Positions 1 to 10,625 of a stretch of 64,000 nt of DNA are shown one piece after another. A model generated the notes under the pieces. It saw only the letters and a program-made list of their open reading frames with translations. It ran no database searches and was not told where the DNA came from. The translations under genes were made by a program, and so were the position numbers. Source of the DNA: Limonium bicolor. Its lineage: Eukaryota; Streptophyta; Magnoliopsida; Caryophyllales; Plumbaginaceae. The first letter of the stretch is position 1, and each line of letters starts with the position of its first letter. Location: positions 48,304,171-48,368,170 of the forward strand of contig CM041776.1 in the NCBI GenBank assembly GCA_023374045.1. The letters run 5' to 3'.

Positions 1-17
1 AGAGGACGGAAAACTTA

Positions 18-66
18 CTGGAATGGACCGACCCATAGGTTGGGTCGGTCGGTGGGTCGGTCGGCC
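18..66. repeat. GC-rich dyad cluster GACCGACCC/GGGTCGGTC
   Basis: Short inverted and direct copies of GACCGACC and GGTCGGTC lie just upstream of the conserved GGGATAACGGGG block. In the LARD LTRs the same position is occupied by a different dyad array (GGTCCGGGAC/GTCCCGGACC). The sequence differs but the position and the symmetry are shared. Confidence 0.55.
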
Positions 67-1215
67 CTAACTTATATTAAAAAATAATAAAATAAAATAA
101 AAATAGGAATATTGTAATCATATATATGCATATATATATAGACAAGTACATACATAAAGGACTTTAATAATACACCATTAATGTAACACAAATGGTAAGA
201 AAGTAAGTATATGAGTAGGAAAACCAAGTATGAAAAGTAATTAAGTAGGTTGAGAGAGTATGAGAACATTAAGTATACCGGGATAACGGGGTAAGTACGG
301 GAGTAGTAATTACTTGTGAATCATATGAGCATAGTATTAATAATAATGTTTGAAACATTATCAGTGGAACAAGTGTGAACCAAGGAACAAGGGAACACAC
401 GGTAAAGCTAACCCCGGTGAAAGGTATGATTTTCTCATGCCCCGTATGCTAACCGAGTTACGTTGATTTGTGTGCTGTATGCCAGCTAATCAAGACTAAA
501 GCATGAAAACGGTTCATTGCATTTCATTGTATGTCTTGCTGTATGTTGTGTGAGCTAACCCTTCTTGATTGATTGTGTGGCTTCATTTAGTGCGTAGATC
601 GACTCATAGATGAGTCTTGGTGTGTAGTGACTCGTAGTAAGAGTCATGTGTGAACTAATGGAACCGTAGCAACATACTAAACCAACGAATCAATAAGCGA
701 TAACGTAAACTAATGAACTCACTAGAATGTGAGAGAGTGTACGGGAGTAATAACCTTCCGATAACGGTAGGAGAACCGAAATGATTAATCCACAAGAATA
801 AGTAGTGGAAGTATATAAGTAACCTCTATTAGAGGAATTAATCTTGGTGCAAGACATGAACCATGAGAGTAGTAAAGAATGATGAGGGATCTCCAAACAT
901 TAGCAATTAGTCGACCCATTATGAGAGGACCCGACTGATGTAAGTAATGTCCCGATCATGAGAGTATTCAATACGTTGGGGAAACCCTTAAATCTGATGA
1001 TACTAGACGGTGGTAATTCCCTAAGCTAGTGGAGGTTATCCAGAGAGATACTTCTAGGCTAATCCATGAGATTGTAATGTACTCTAAGAGAAGAGTGTTG
1101 GGAATTTGAGCAGTCCGGTAAAAACGGACATTTGAGTATGTGGGGGAGCTAAGCGTATAGCCCTCGTATTGTAGGTCCGGTGGCGAGTCTTGTGTATGAC
1201 TCTGCCCAGTGGCCA

Positions 1216-1555
1216 AAGTAATGAGTATTGTGTATGTATGAGTAAAGTAATGAGTACTGAGTAAGAAGTGAGTATTGTGTATGTATGAGTAAAGTAATGA
1301 GTACTGAGTAAGGAGTGAGTATGAGTATGTAATGAGTACCGAGTAGTGAGTATGTATGAGTAAGTATCGAGTATGAGTACGTATGAGTAAGTATGGAGTA
1401 TTGAGTAGTGAGTATGCACAAGTATAGTAACGAGTACAGAGTAAGGATCGTGTGCGAGTACGGTATTGAACATGGAGTGATGAGTATGCAAGAGTAAGGA
1501 GTGAGTATGAGTAGAGTAGCGAATATTGAACACAGTACGAACAGAGTAGTGAGTA
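1216..1555. repeat. Degenerate short tandem repeat (GTATGAGTA-type)
   Basis: Many imperfect copies of GAGTAtTGTGTATGTATGAGTAAAGTAAT-like units, roughly 10 bp sub-repeats in higher-order units of about 50 bp. The repeat explains the spurious Tyr/Leu/Ser/Thr-rich minus-strand ORFs here. The homologous part of the LARD LTR (50695-50890) holds a different tandem array. Confidence 0.7.
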
Positions 1556-2202
1556 ACACAACGGAAGAGTAATGAATAAATAACTAATACGAACGGTTGA
1601 CTATCGAATTGTCTTCTTTTGTAAGTATGGAACCTTGTATGTGTATGTAGGCATTGTTTATTGTATTGTTGTAGCACGAGTATGTACGTATGCATGTAAA
1701 ATGAACTCCATGTATATCCGACCCAAAGTAGTCGGCGTACCGTGGTTAGCACGCGGTATATGCGAAATTCATATTCAGCGTAAGCTGACCCCCTAAGGGA
1801 ACATTTTTAGTGTGCGGTACTTGAAGCTGATCACCGTTTGAGAGAGTAGGACGGGGACTACTATGTAAGCATGGGTAGTTGTATAAAAAGGGATTGTATT
1901 TGTAATGTATTGTGGAATTGGAAGTCCAAACTGTATCGGTAAAATAAGGATTGTAGTAGACTCGGTATAGTAATGTATTGGAGCTGTAATTGAATTATGG
2001 TTGAGTATGCAAGGAAAAGTAATGTATTGTGTAGAGTACTCGGTATGTTCGATTCATTAGACCGATAGTATGTAGTATTGTAACTTGCCTTGTTAGTCAC
2101 GTGGGTGACTAACGGCGTTGTACACCCGCCGTTGTGTATGGAGTATTCGCTGCGAAGGTATGTATTGTATAGTAATGAGGGTATTAGCGGTAGGGGTGTT
2201 AC

Positions 2203-2491
2203 ATAACATCCCATTCGACAAACATGGACGACAACATTTGTTAAATACGCGTTTTTACATTTTGTGACTTTTACGCGTGTTCCTTTTTCTTTTGGTTTTA
2301 CTTTCTTCACCGATATTCCTAAGTACTTAATTAGCCTTATAAATTCAGAATTACACAATTAATTAACACATAAATGTTTGGGGTATTTCACTTTTGGTTT
2401 CTCTTACTTCACAAACATTCTTAAGGACCTAATTAGCCTTAGAAATAATAATTACTTAATTAATTAACACATTAAGGTTTGGGGTATTTCA
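2203..2491 (-). repeat. 5' head of a minus-strand giant LTR, tandemly duplicated
   Basis: Read on the minus strand, an LTR begins TGAAATACCCCAAACCTTAA at 2491, directly after a polypurine tract. A second diverged head beginning TGAAATACCCCAAACATTTA starts at 2390, so the first ~101 bp of the LTR are present twice. Further in it carries ACCAAAAGAAAAAGGAACACG, close to the ACCAAAAGAAAAGAGAAAAT of the LARD LTR head at about 47265. It is interrupted at 2203 by the plus-strand LTR that ends at 2202. Confidence 0.65.
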
Positions 2492-2527
2492 ATCTACTCC
2501 CCTTAAAATAACTTTGTCCTCAATGTT
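2492..2527 (-). promoter_or_regulatory. Polypurine tract with adjacent hairpin (plus-strand DNA primer site)
   Basis: On the minus strand the order is hairpin AACATTG-AGGA-CAAAGTT (2527-2511, one mismatch), then ATTTTAAGGGGAGTAGAT, then the LTR head at 2491. This is the expected 3' end of an LTR element internal domain. The same hairpin, loop AGGA included, precedes the LARD polypurine tract at 56506-56538. Confidence 0.65.
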
Positions 2528-3145
2528 CCACAATTCCATGCATCGCCTTTCTTAGAATACAGGGATTACTTATACAACATAAACCTCCAATTATCAACAT
2601 ACACCTGATATAACCTTCAGACCTTAGGGTCTGGATAACATATCCACTTTCGGGCTCATAGGCCCGGATAACACATACCACCCATATCACACAACATGTC
2701 TTAGCATGTATAACAATCAAAAATACCTTTTCCATCTCTTCATGGGCTCGGGTCCCATGTCGAGTACATATACACTGTGATCCCGCAGAACCGGTCACGA
2801 TGGACACCTTCTGGTCCCCGTTCCTTTAGAGATCAAAAGAATCACTTACTTTTTAACATATATACTTCTCATGTCACCGGTCCGAAGACAAAGGCTCATA
2901 CGTCCTCGGCTCGTGAGCAAGTACTACAAAAATATTCTTTACGAGGCTAAGTATAAGAGAATCCTTTATTCAAAAATACCATTTGAGAATCTTGGAAATA
3001 TTGATTGAAGTCCTGAAAATACCAATTGAAAATTTGAAAACACCAATCAAAAAATCCTTTTTGAAACGTAATACAACTCCAAGTCCAATTATGCTAACTG
3101 CATCTTATTCTTAATGTGATTATTTGTGAACTTATAGGGAGTTTC
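2528..3145 (-). mobile_element. Internal 3' region of a minus-strand LARD-like element
   Basis: Noncoding. Blocks such as ACAACATGTCTTAGCATGTA and GATCCCGCAGAACC recur at 10670-10740, and counterparts in the opposite orientation lie in the LARD internal region 55700-56500 (for example CCCTATAGTGGTCACAAGTA there). The similarity stops at GGGAGTTTC (3145), where another LTR end begins. No ORF in it looks real. Confidence 0.6.
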
Positions 3146-3274
3146 TGTAACACCCAACTACAACATCACTTATCTACCATTTGCAGCGGAAAACATAACT
3201 CGTCATAATACTTACCGCATTGGTGTTACACGCCGTTAACCACCCACATGGCTAACAAGGCTAATACATATACA
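3146..3274 (-). repeat. 3' tail fragment of a minus-strand LTR
   Basis: Begins TGTAACACCCAAC (the reverse complement of an LTR end GTTGGGTGTTACA) and contains GCAGCGGAAAA, ATTGGTGTTAC and a CACCCACATGGCTAACAAGG block, the same order of landmarks as the LTR tails at 11932 and 46561. It is cut at about 3275 by the truncated LTR of the Tat-like element. The inserting element's other end is not identifiable. Confidence 0.55.
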
Positions 3275-3811
3275 CTGTCCGTGGCCCCGGACTTTTCAAA
3301 TTTTTGTTTTCTGTTTAATTCGATTTTTATTTTCACATAGATTAACTAGGGTCGTGGTTACGGACATTAGTCGTGGCTACGGACGGAAACAAAATTTGAC
3401 CTAATTCTGCCTCCGAAACCCTAGTTTAGGTAATTTCAACTTTCACTTTTATTTTCAGTAAAAAAATGCTAAACAACAAAAAAAACAGAAGCTCGCGCAC
3501 TTAGGTTAAAACGACTCGTAATAAGCCGTAATTAAACTAAGTAGAGGAAAACGACTTCTAGGGGTAATGAAAGTAATTGAACCCTAATTAAGTCGAATAT
3601 CAAGCCCCCGAACCCGAACTCTACCTTTCCTAATTTACTCTAGGTAAAAATTAGGTGGCGACTCACAATAGGTTCCAGTGAGCTAGCATAGGATTTAATA
3701 ATTATGTTATATGACATAGTTATTAACCTTAGGTTAAGTGGACCTAACAACCCGACTAGATCCCAATCAACTTCATCAACATAGGATAGGGGTTTAAAAT
3801 CGAGGCTCACA
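3275..3811 (+). repeat. 5' LTR remnant of the Tat-like element
   Basis: Starts at CTGTCCGTGGCCCCGGAC and ends GAGGCTCACA, matching 10087-10625 with few substitutions and small indels. The first ~1.2 kb of the LTR are missing. The break is at a CTGT shared with local sequence (TATACACTGT also occurs near 2770), which suggests an illegitimate recombination. Confidence 0.8.
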
Positions 3812-3814
3812 GAC

Positions 3815-3833
3815 TGTCGACTCCGCTGGGGAC
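3815..3833 (+). promoter_or_regulatory. Primer binding site (probably tRNA-Arg type)
   Basis: TGTCGACTCCGCTGGGGAC lies 3 bp after the LTR end. It resembles the TGGCGACTCCGCTGGGGA primer sites that I associate with Tat/Ogre elements; the tRNA identity is recalled, not tested. Confidence 0.6.
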
Positions 3834-4712
3834 AACTCTTAATATTAACTTGTTTAATTTTAAGAAAGAGGGCTTAACTCGAAAAATGTTTATTTATGGC
3901 TTTATTACTTTGTTTGTTTACTTTCGTGCGCACTTTAATTTTCTGCACCTTTGCATCATATGTGAGCGAGGGTCCACCTAAACCGATTTCATCCCGGGAC
4001 CCGTTTGAGGGTCCCCTGTCAGGGACTCACACCTTTTAGGTGATGTGAATAAGCGGGGGAAAAGAGAAGGATGTCGTCTAACCACATCCCCTTAATACCT
4101 GGGCCTTAGCCCCAAGCGTTTTCCTGGTAGTGTCCTTACCTAGCCCATTGTTTGGTCAGTCAAAGACCCGACCGTGGACGCACACTTAACAGTGATGTGA
4201 AAAAGTGGGGAAGCCCAAAGAGAATAGCGTGCAAGCCCTATTCCTTTGTGGTGACCTGGGCCCAAGCCCCAAGCACCTCTCAGGATCGATCCACACCCAA
4301 ATTGATTTAAACGTCTAGTGAGGACATGTTAAATTTGTGTGGGCCTTGTTTGCTGATATGATCGGCCCACTACCCAGCCTAAGGATTGATAGAAACTTCT
4401 CCTTCATCAACCTAGCTCAACCCAAATCTATGGCTTTATTGTTTGCGGCCCAGAGGCCCTGTTTGGTTTGATATGCGAAACATTTGGACTTCGGCCCAAA
4501 AGTTTAGACTTAGGTGATTTCTCTCTTTCGGCCCAATTTGAGCTCTAGGCCCATGAGTGATCCATAAAAATCCCTCAGGCTTTTCCTTTTCGAGGCCCAT
4601 TCTAGTACAGGAAGACTTTTCACTCGGGTTTTGACCCACGATCCTAGACACGGGTATCATCTTCGGGCCCAATCATAATCACTCGGCCCAAATTCCAATT
4701 CACACCCAGAAC
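3834..4712 (+). other. Untranslated leader of the Tat-like element
   Basis: No ORF. It includes two related ~100-bp segments (about 4020-4130 and 4180-4290), each with a GTGATGTGAAnAAG core followed by GGGCCCAAGCCCCAAGC-like sequence, then many repeats of GGCCCA. Leaders of this type are usual for the group. Confidence 0.5.
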
Positions 4713-6242
4713 ATGGTTTTGAAATCACTTCGGCCCATGCGCTTTACTTATAGCCCAAACACATTCTGGCCCAAGCGCCCAATTCTCAGAACATTCCGGC
4801 TCAAGAACCACAATCTTCGAAACATCCCACTCATGTGCTTTTCTTGCAGCCCAAACAAGTTTTTACCTAAAACTTCTTCACGGTCCAGAATTTTAGCTCA
4901 ATCCACTTTTGTTTTCCAACAGATAAGCCCGAATCCCAAGTATGGCAGAGGGAGGAAACCTAGTCAGTATGGAGGCCCAGTTTGCAGCCTAGAGCAAAGG
5001 TACATTGCTGCCTTTGAAGCCATGGAACAGAAACATAGGTCCACCACTAATGACATGGAGGCTAAGTATGTCACCATCATCGAAGAGCTGAAAAGCAAAA
5101 TCAATTCCCTTGAGGTTGGTCATCAGGAAAACATTTCAGGAAAGATTGCTGACTCTGGGAACGAGCGTGACTACATCGAAGTTAACTCTGTTGAGGCCCA
5201 GGATGCACAAAGATTTGTAGGGCAGGTCGTCCCGGACCGCCAACTAACTGCAGAATTAAGGAAGGCCCTGAAAAGGATTGAGCGCATGGAAAAAGCTAGC
5301 AAGCCAGCTGGTTTCGATTACTCTTCTATGGAATCGTACCCCGAGGTTAATCTCCCTCTAAAGTTGAAGCTACCCACACTTGCTCTATACAAGGGTTCCT
5401 CAGACCCCCAGGTCCATCTGGCGATGTTCGATAGGGAAATGTCCATCCTCAGGTTGAATGACATGCAGAAGGCCAAGGTTTTCGCCCGTTATCTCGATGA
5501 AATACCTCAACGTTGGTACTTGACTCAGAGGATGAACACCAAAACCTATGAAGAGGTTTGTGAGGCTTTCCTGCACCATTTCGAGTATGCTAAGAATCTT
5601 GAAGTCACCAGGTCCGACCTTGCCAGTACCCGACAGGGAAACAGTGAATCAATGTCCGACTTCATCAAACGGTGGAGGATGAAGGCCGCTGCTATGCCTA
5701 CAAAAATGGATGAGCAAGAACAAATTCGAATGATTGTGGACAATATGCAGAGACAATACAACAACGAGCTGAGTTGCACATACTTCCCTAATTTCGACAT
5801 GCTGATGGGACAGGTAAGGGTCATGGAAGAAAAGATTCACAAAGGCGAGCTGAAGCTGGGACAACCCAAAGCCCAGGGTGTGAGTATCGAGACCTTTAAG
5901 TCAGGACCGGCCAGAGTAGCTCAAGTTTCGTACCGAGTGAGCACCATACAAAAACCCAGTGCTGCAAAACAGAGCGTCAAGGCCTCACCCCGATCCAAGA
6001 GGTTCTCTGCACCGAGACAGTTTACCGACATTGGCCGGCCTCTCAGTCAAGCACTCGTGAAGCTACAAGAGCTAGACTTACTACAGCCTCTCACACCTAG
6101 TCCTGGGATCACCCAAGCCGGGGAACATCTCCATCAGTTCTGCCAGTTTCATCAACTACCAGGACACAGTACTGACGACTGCAGAGCATTGAAGCACAAG
6201 ATCGAAGACCTTATCGAGCAAGGACTCCAGTTTGTTGAGTAG
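4713..6242 (+). CDS. gag: Gag polyprotein of the Tat/Ogre-like element
   Basis: Structural Gag protein that would form the cytoplasmic virus-like particle and bind element RNA. The 509-residue frame contains a retrotransposon Gag core (SSDPQVHLAMFDREM, then RYLDEIPQRWY, then SMSDFIKRWRMKA) and ends in a Tat/Ogre-style CQFH...GHSTDDCRALK cysteine-histidine motif. The first ~75 residues are rich in Pro, Phe and Arg and come from the GGCCCA-rich leader, so they are unlikely to be original. A better start is the ATG at 4942 in another frame (MAEGGN...), which hits TAG at 4990; a small deletion near there probably moved the start out of frame. From about 4993 the remaining frame is clean to TAG at 6240-6242. 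The homology is clear at the motif level; integrity is doubtful. Confidence 0.8.
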   Translation: MVLKSLRPMRFTYSPNTFWPKRPILRTFRLKNHNLRNIPLMCFSCSPNKFLPKTSSRSRILAQSTFVFQQISPNPKYGRGRKPSQYGGPVCSLEQRYIAAFEAMEQKHRSTTNDMEAKYVTIIEELKSKINSLEVGHQENISGKIADSGNERDYIEVNSVEAQDAQRFVGQVVPDRQLTAELRKALKRIERMEKASKPAGFDYSSMESYPEVNLPLKLKLPTLALYKGSSDPQVHLAMFDREMSILRLNDMQKAKVFARYLDEIPQRWYLTQRMNTKTYEEVCEAFLHHFEYAKNLEVTRSDLASTRQGNSESMSDFIKRWRMKAAAMPTKMDEQEQIRMIVDNMQRQYNNELSCTYFPNFDMLMGQVRVMEEKIHKGELKLGQPKAQGVSIETFKSGPARVAQVSYRVSTIQKPSAAKQSVKASPRSKRFSAPRQFTDIGRPLSQALVKLQELDLLQPLTPSPGITQAGEHLHQFCQFHQLPGHSTDDCRALKHKIEDLIEQGLQFVE

Positions 6243-7711
6243 GCAAAAGTCTAGCAGTGTTTTGTTTACTCATTTCAATTGTGTGGGAAGTTTATCACAT
6301 TTCTCTTTTAATGAAGTTTAGATTTGAAAATTTCAGTTTTTTCGACTTTTTCAGTTTGTAATCACAAAAATGATAATAAAAGAAATGTGTTCGTTCACCT
6401 TGCATCTTGCTCATTAGCAAACATTTCTTAAAACTAATGTTCATGAAACGGTTATTTCTTGGCAACTGAACAAAACGACTTGGCTTTTGTTCTAAGAAGA
6501 TGAACATGTCCAACCAAACACCACTACTCACCCCAAAACATCCAAGCAACCCACGAAGCGGTTCAAGTCTACATTTGTCAAATTGTTGTTATAAACCCTG
6601 GATTAATACTGGGGGCAATCTGAGTTTAAGTTCGTCATCTTTCACCTTTCGTTTAAATATGCGAACAAGTCTCAGAGTGAGAATTCACGAGAGTGACTTG
6701 AGCGGAAAAACCAGGAGTGAACGAGCATGTCATTTTTACACGACTCCGGTGAGACCACATTCAAAGGTGAGGTAAACGGCATAACTCCGACCGAAGGAGA
6801 TAATTTGTAAATTTACTCTTAGACCTGCGAAAAGTAACAACGAACGGATACACAACTATCAGGAATGACGAAGCACCTAGGTACAACACCACATAGCTAA
6901 AAGCTTGTAAACCCTGACATTAAACCCTAGGCACCCCCGCTGAGCCTTTCATATATCCCTTTTCGATGTTGCAAAGCTCCACAGAGCAAGCCAGGCCATG
7001 ATGAATAACCAACCCGGTGACCAAAGGAAGCGAGGAGCCTGACTCTCAGATAACGTTTTCATCAGTCCACAGAAGCAAAGCCGCTATCAGCATGACGAAG
7101 TGATCCGCAAATGGTCCCAAAGTGACACAGGATCAAAAGAGCTCACATCAAAATAGCTCTCAAAACTCAAAACCGGGAAACACAAGAACCCCGAAGGCAA
7201 AGTCAAGAAAGGATCAAACAAAGAGGCAAAACCGAAGTGCCTCGAAGAAATCCAAAAGACGAAAAGAGAAATGGTGTAAAGGACAACTTCAAAAGTCCAA
7301 GTCCAGAAGCTCAAAAACAACGTCAACATGAAGCAGTTAGACGACTTCAAGACAAGGAAGATGAATCTGAGAGAAGACGCAAGTTGCAGCTTTGGTCACC
7401 CACTTAAGCTCCACATACCTCAAATATCCCTCCATGGTCCCGTTGTCCTTCATCACACCCCGTGGCCACGTTATAACCTTTAAAGACTTCCGACTTGATA
7501 GTTGTGCGTCCAATCACGTGAAAGTAACAGATCAAATGCGTAAATCCATCAAATATCGAATTCAATGGTCTAGAAGTTGTGACTGTAGGTGAGGAACGAG
7601 TGCAAGCACCAAACACGCCGAGTGTAGGTTAGGAAGCACCACATAAAAACATAAGCCCTGACCCTGTGAGGACGAGACTCGTTCGCACGTTTAATAAAAG
7701 AAAATACTGGG

Positions 7712-7738
7712 GGCAATCGATCGGAACGATCGATTGCC
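7712..7738. repeat. Perfect hairpin after a purine tract (1)
   Basis: GGCAATCGATCG, loop GAA, CGATCGATTGCC: a perfect 12-bp stem with a 3-nt loop. It overlaps the end of AAAATACTGGGGGCAA. Confidence 0.85.
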
Positions 7739-7780
7739 ACGAACTCTAGCTCAGATTGTCTTAAGGGAAAAATACTGGGG

Positions 7781-7804
7781 GCAATTGTTGGTTCCAACAA
7801 TTGC
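7781..7804. repeat. Perfect hairpin after a purine tract (2)
   Basis: GCAATTGTTGG, loop TT, CCAACAATTGC: a perfect 11-bp stem. It overlaps the end of AAAATACTGGGGGCAA, the same context as the hairpin at 7712 but with different stem sequence. Confidence 0.85.
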
Positions 7805-8218
7805 TATGACAACACCAATTGGAACCCAGAGCTCAAACATCACCACCACCATCACACACCACCGGCCCGCATAAGCCCTTACCTCCACATCAAACACCAC
7901 AGGCCCACATAAGACCTTATCTTTACATCATACACCGTACCCCACCGATGGCATGTTCATCTCCTAGGAGATAAATTACAAGTCCGAAGGCTATGGTTAG
8001 GAAATGATAATTTCGCTTTCCTTTTCATTAAACAGATCATTCTTCAAACACTACCACGTTTGGCACCTCTTTCAGCAATTTCTTGTTTTGGACAAATTTC
8101 TTACATACACTTTGATCGTATTTTGACATGCACATCCTCATTGCCACGTTTGGCACTTTCATAATTAACTTTCATCAAGACCATTGCATCTATTCGTATG
8201 AGACTCCTCGTCATAATT

Positions 8219-8500
8219 CAGGGATACAGATTCTCAGCCGAAGATACAGATTCTTCAGGGATACAGATTCTCAACCGAAGATACAGATTCTTCAGGGATA
8301 CAGATTCTCAGCCGAAGATACAGATTCTTCAGGGATACAGATTCTCAGCCGAAGATACAGATTCTTCAGGGATACAGATTCTCAGCCGAAATACAGATTC
8401 TTCAGGGATACAGATTCTCGGCCGAAGATACAGATTCTTCAGGGATACAGATTCTCAGCCGAAGGTACAACTCTTCAGAGATACAGATTCTCAGCCAAAG
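8219..8500. repeat. 36-bp tandem array
   Basis: About seven copies of a 36-bp unit that starts GGATACAGATTCTCAGCCGA and continues AGATACAGATTCTTCA; each unit is itself two related halves around GATACAGATTC. Because 36 is a multiple of three and the unit has no stop codon, two plus-strand frames stay open (8128-8556, 8198-8533). I treat these as repeat artefacts. Confidence 0.85.
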
Positions 8501-8590
8501 ATTCAGATTCACCAGAGCAGCAGAACTCACTAGAGCAGCAGAACTCACCCGAATAGAAGAACTCGACCCAACACCAATTTTCAATCACTG

Positions 8591-8760
8591 ATAGGTAGTC
8601 AACGCCTCAGAATAGCTTGACATCATCTCATTCATTATAGGTAGTCAACGCCTTAGAATAGCTTGACATCATCTCATTCATTATAGGTAGTCAACGCCTT
8701 AGAATAGCTTGACATCATCTCATTCATCATAGGTAGTCAGCGCCTTAGAATAGCTCGACG
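8591..8760. repeat. 46-bp tandem array
   Basis: Three full units and one partial unit beginning ATAGGTAGTCAACGCCTTAG at 8591, 8637, 8683 and 8729, nearly identical to one another. Confidence 0.9.
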
Positions 8761-8860
8761 CAACTTGTCGGATTGCACGTGTGGTCTTTTAAGATCCAAA
8801 ATTTTGGGGTATCACTCAAGCATCAACTAGCCTTTTCATTTCCATTACAAAGTCTAGTTG

Positions 8861-8873
8861 ACGGGGGACAATC
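8861..8873 (+). promoter_or_regulatory. Polypurine tract of the Tat-like element
   Basis: ACGGGGGACAATC directly precedes the LTR start TGTTATACCC. It is preceded by CAACTAG (8824-8830) and CTAGTTG (8854-8860), which can pair around a 23-nt loop. Confidence 0.75.
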
Positions 8874-10625
8874 TGTTATACCCAAAATTTCAACCCCCCG
8901 GAAGAGAGTCTCTACTAATAGGCTAGTAGCGAGGGTTCCCAATTCGATCGGCACATTTCAGAGTACTAGGGACAGCTTAGTCATCTCCAGGGGCATTTTC
9001 GTAATTTTTCAAGGCTCCTAAGCCCCCTATAGGCTTTCTCTCTCCTCCAAATAAGGGTCAAATCAATTCAAAATGCTTTGAAATTTTAACCCATGATAGA
9101 GGATGACATCTGAAGCATAATGGCGTTGGAATTTTGATTTTTCGAATTTCCAATAATTTTCTAGCAATTTCTGATTGAATCTGACGAGAAATTGAATTTA
9201 AAAATATTCCAATGTCCAAAAAATTCGATTCCACTTTAGAAAATTCGGAAATATCATCCTTTACCCATGTGTAAAATTTCATAATCAAATTCCTTTTGGA
9301 AGCCCTTAAGCTAAAACGTCGGTAAATCTCGGTTTTTACCGGATTTTTCTATCTTTAAGGAAGCCTATATGAGGAACCTTATCCCATGATCAAAGAAGAA
9401 CCTCAAGAACCCTAGACTCTCAAAGAAGGCAGCCGTCTCTCTCTCTCCACGTTTTGAACCCCAGAGCCACAATCAATCACCGAAATCTCACCAAAATCAA
9501 CACCAAAACACATTTTTCAACTCCCACAACATCATCCATCATCAAACCCCCACCAAAACAGCACCAAAACGTGAAGAACATCAAGAACAACAAGGAGTCA
9601 GAAGCTGGGTTCGAAGTTCTTCTGGATCCGCCATCAACGAGGCCTCCGAAGATCCCGACGTGAAGAATCCTCCTAAATTCGAAGGTAAAACAGGTTCAAT
9701 TCTACTTTTCTAACTCTCCACGACCTTATTAACTCTCTGTCAAATTTTGGGTTCAAACTAACCTTTTTACGCTTCTGTATTGCTAATTACTTTTGTTTCT
9801 GCCATGTTACTTGTTCGTCAAGTTTCGTACATAATTCGACTTCAAACTGCAATCTTTCAATTACTAACGAATTGTATACCTTTCAGGCTACACGTGCATA
9901 AATTTTGAGCCGAAAACACCTTCGGGAACCACCATAAAACCCCTGTCCGTGGGTGGTCCGGGATCTCGGACCCGTGGTCCGCGACCACGGACGGGTTGTC
10001 CGTGGCCACGGACACCCACGGCGGCGCGGATTTTAAAATTTTAAAAATTTAGGTTTTGTTAAACTATGTCCGAGCCTACGGACATCCTGTCCGTGGCCCC
10101 GGACTTTTCAAATTTTTGTTTTCTGTTTAATTCGACTTTTATTTTCACATAGATTAACTAGGGTCTGTGGTTACGGACATTAGGTCCGTGGCTACGGACG
10201 GAAACAAAATTTGACCTAATTCTGCATCCGAAACCCTAGTTTAGGTAATTTCAACTTTCACTTTTATTTTCAGTAAAAAAATGCTAAAAACAAAAAAAAC
10301 AGAAGCTCGCGCACTTAGGTTAAAACGACTCGTAATAAGCCGTAATTAAACTAAGTAGAGGAAAAACGACTTCTAGGGGTAATGAAAGTAATTGAACCCT
10401 AATTAAGTCGAATATCAAGCCCCCGAACCCGAACTCTACCTTTCCTAATTTACTCTAGGTAAAAATTAGGTGGCGACTCACAATAGGTTCCAGTGAGCTA
10501 GCATAGGATTTAATAATTATTGTTATGACATAGTTATTAACCTTAGGTTATAAGTGGACCTAAAACCCGACTAGATCCCAATCAACTTCATCAACATAGG
10601 ATAGGGTTTAAAATCGAGGCTCACA
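8874..10625 (+). repeat. 3' LTR of the Tat-like element (1752 bp)
   Basis: Starts TGTTATACCCAAAATTTC after the polypurine tract and ends GGCTCACA, the terminus also seen at 3811. A GC-rich cluster of GTCCGTGG/CCACGGAC dyads lies at about 9945-10110. The short ORFs inside (for example 9454-9663) have no recognisable domain. Confidence 0.85.

Larger units (their letters stand above)
1..2202 (+). repeat. 3' portion of a giant LTR (LARD-like family), plus strand
   Basis: The stretch matches the last 2 kb of the LARD LTRs at 49640-51526 and 58990-60876. Shared landmarks in the same order are GGGATAACGGGGTAAG near 280, CCCCGTATGCTAACCGAGTTAC-like sequence near 440, and a block near 1704-1800 (TATATCCGACCCAAAGTAGT) that is almost identical to 51062 onward. 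It ends in GGGGTGTTACA at 2202, the usual terminus of these LTRs. The 5' part lies outside the window, so I cannot say whether it is a solo LTR or part of a full element. It is AT-rich and has no believable ORF; the minus-strand ORFs at 968-1752 come from the tandem repeat. Confidence 0.8.
6243..8860 (+). other. Noncoding internal region of the Tat-like element
   Basis: Where pol would lie there is no reverse transcriptase, RNase H or integrase motif in any frame. Contents: AT-rich spacer, a Lys/Ser-rich ORF of low complexity (7122-7331) that I do not believe, three ATACTGGGGGCAA purine motifs (about 6606, 7705, 7772), two perfect hairpins, a ~45-bp direct duplication near 7855-7950 (CCACCGGCCCGCATAAGCC / CCACAGGCCCACATAAGAC), a 36-bp tandem array and a 46-bp tandem array. 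Confidence 0.6.
3275..10625 (+). mobile_element. Tat/Ogre-like Ty3/gypsy element, gag only, 5'-truncated
   Basis: The last ~537 bp of an LTR (3275-3811) are repeated at 10087-10625, and the right copy is part of a full LTR that starts at 8874 after a polypurine tract. A tRNA primer site follows the left LTR. The only recognisable protein is Gag; no protease, reverse transcriptase, RNase H or integrase motif is visible in 6243-8873. This is a non-autonomous element that would need pol from a relative. Its left end is truncated, so no target duplication can be tested. The flanks on both sides derive from the same kind of LARD-like internal DNA. Confidence 0.75.

Noticed and set aside
968..1752. 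Overlapping minus-strand ORFs of 136-222 codons
   Set aside because: They are produced by the GTATGAGTA tandem repeat, read as Tyr/Leu/Ser/Thr repeats in several frames; no domain and no conservation in the related LTRs.
4713..4941. N-terminal 75 residues of the Tat gag ORF as real protein
   Set aside because: Derived from GGCCCA-rich leader repeats; the likely original start is the ATG at 4942 in another frame.
7785..7800. TGTTGGTTCCAACA after ATACTGGGGGCAAT as the start of the Tat 3' LTR
   Set aside because: The sequence duplicated between the two LTRs and the TGTTATACCC start after ACGGGGGACAATC at 8874 give a more consistent boundary.
8128..8556. 142- and 111-codon ORFs over the 36-bp array
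   Set aside because: Open only because the unit length is a multiple of three and lacks stops.
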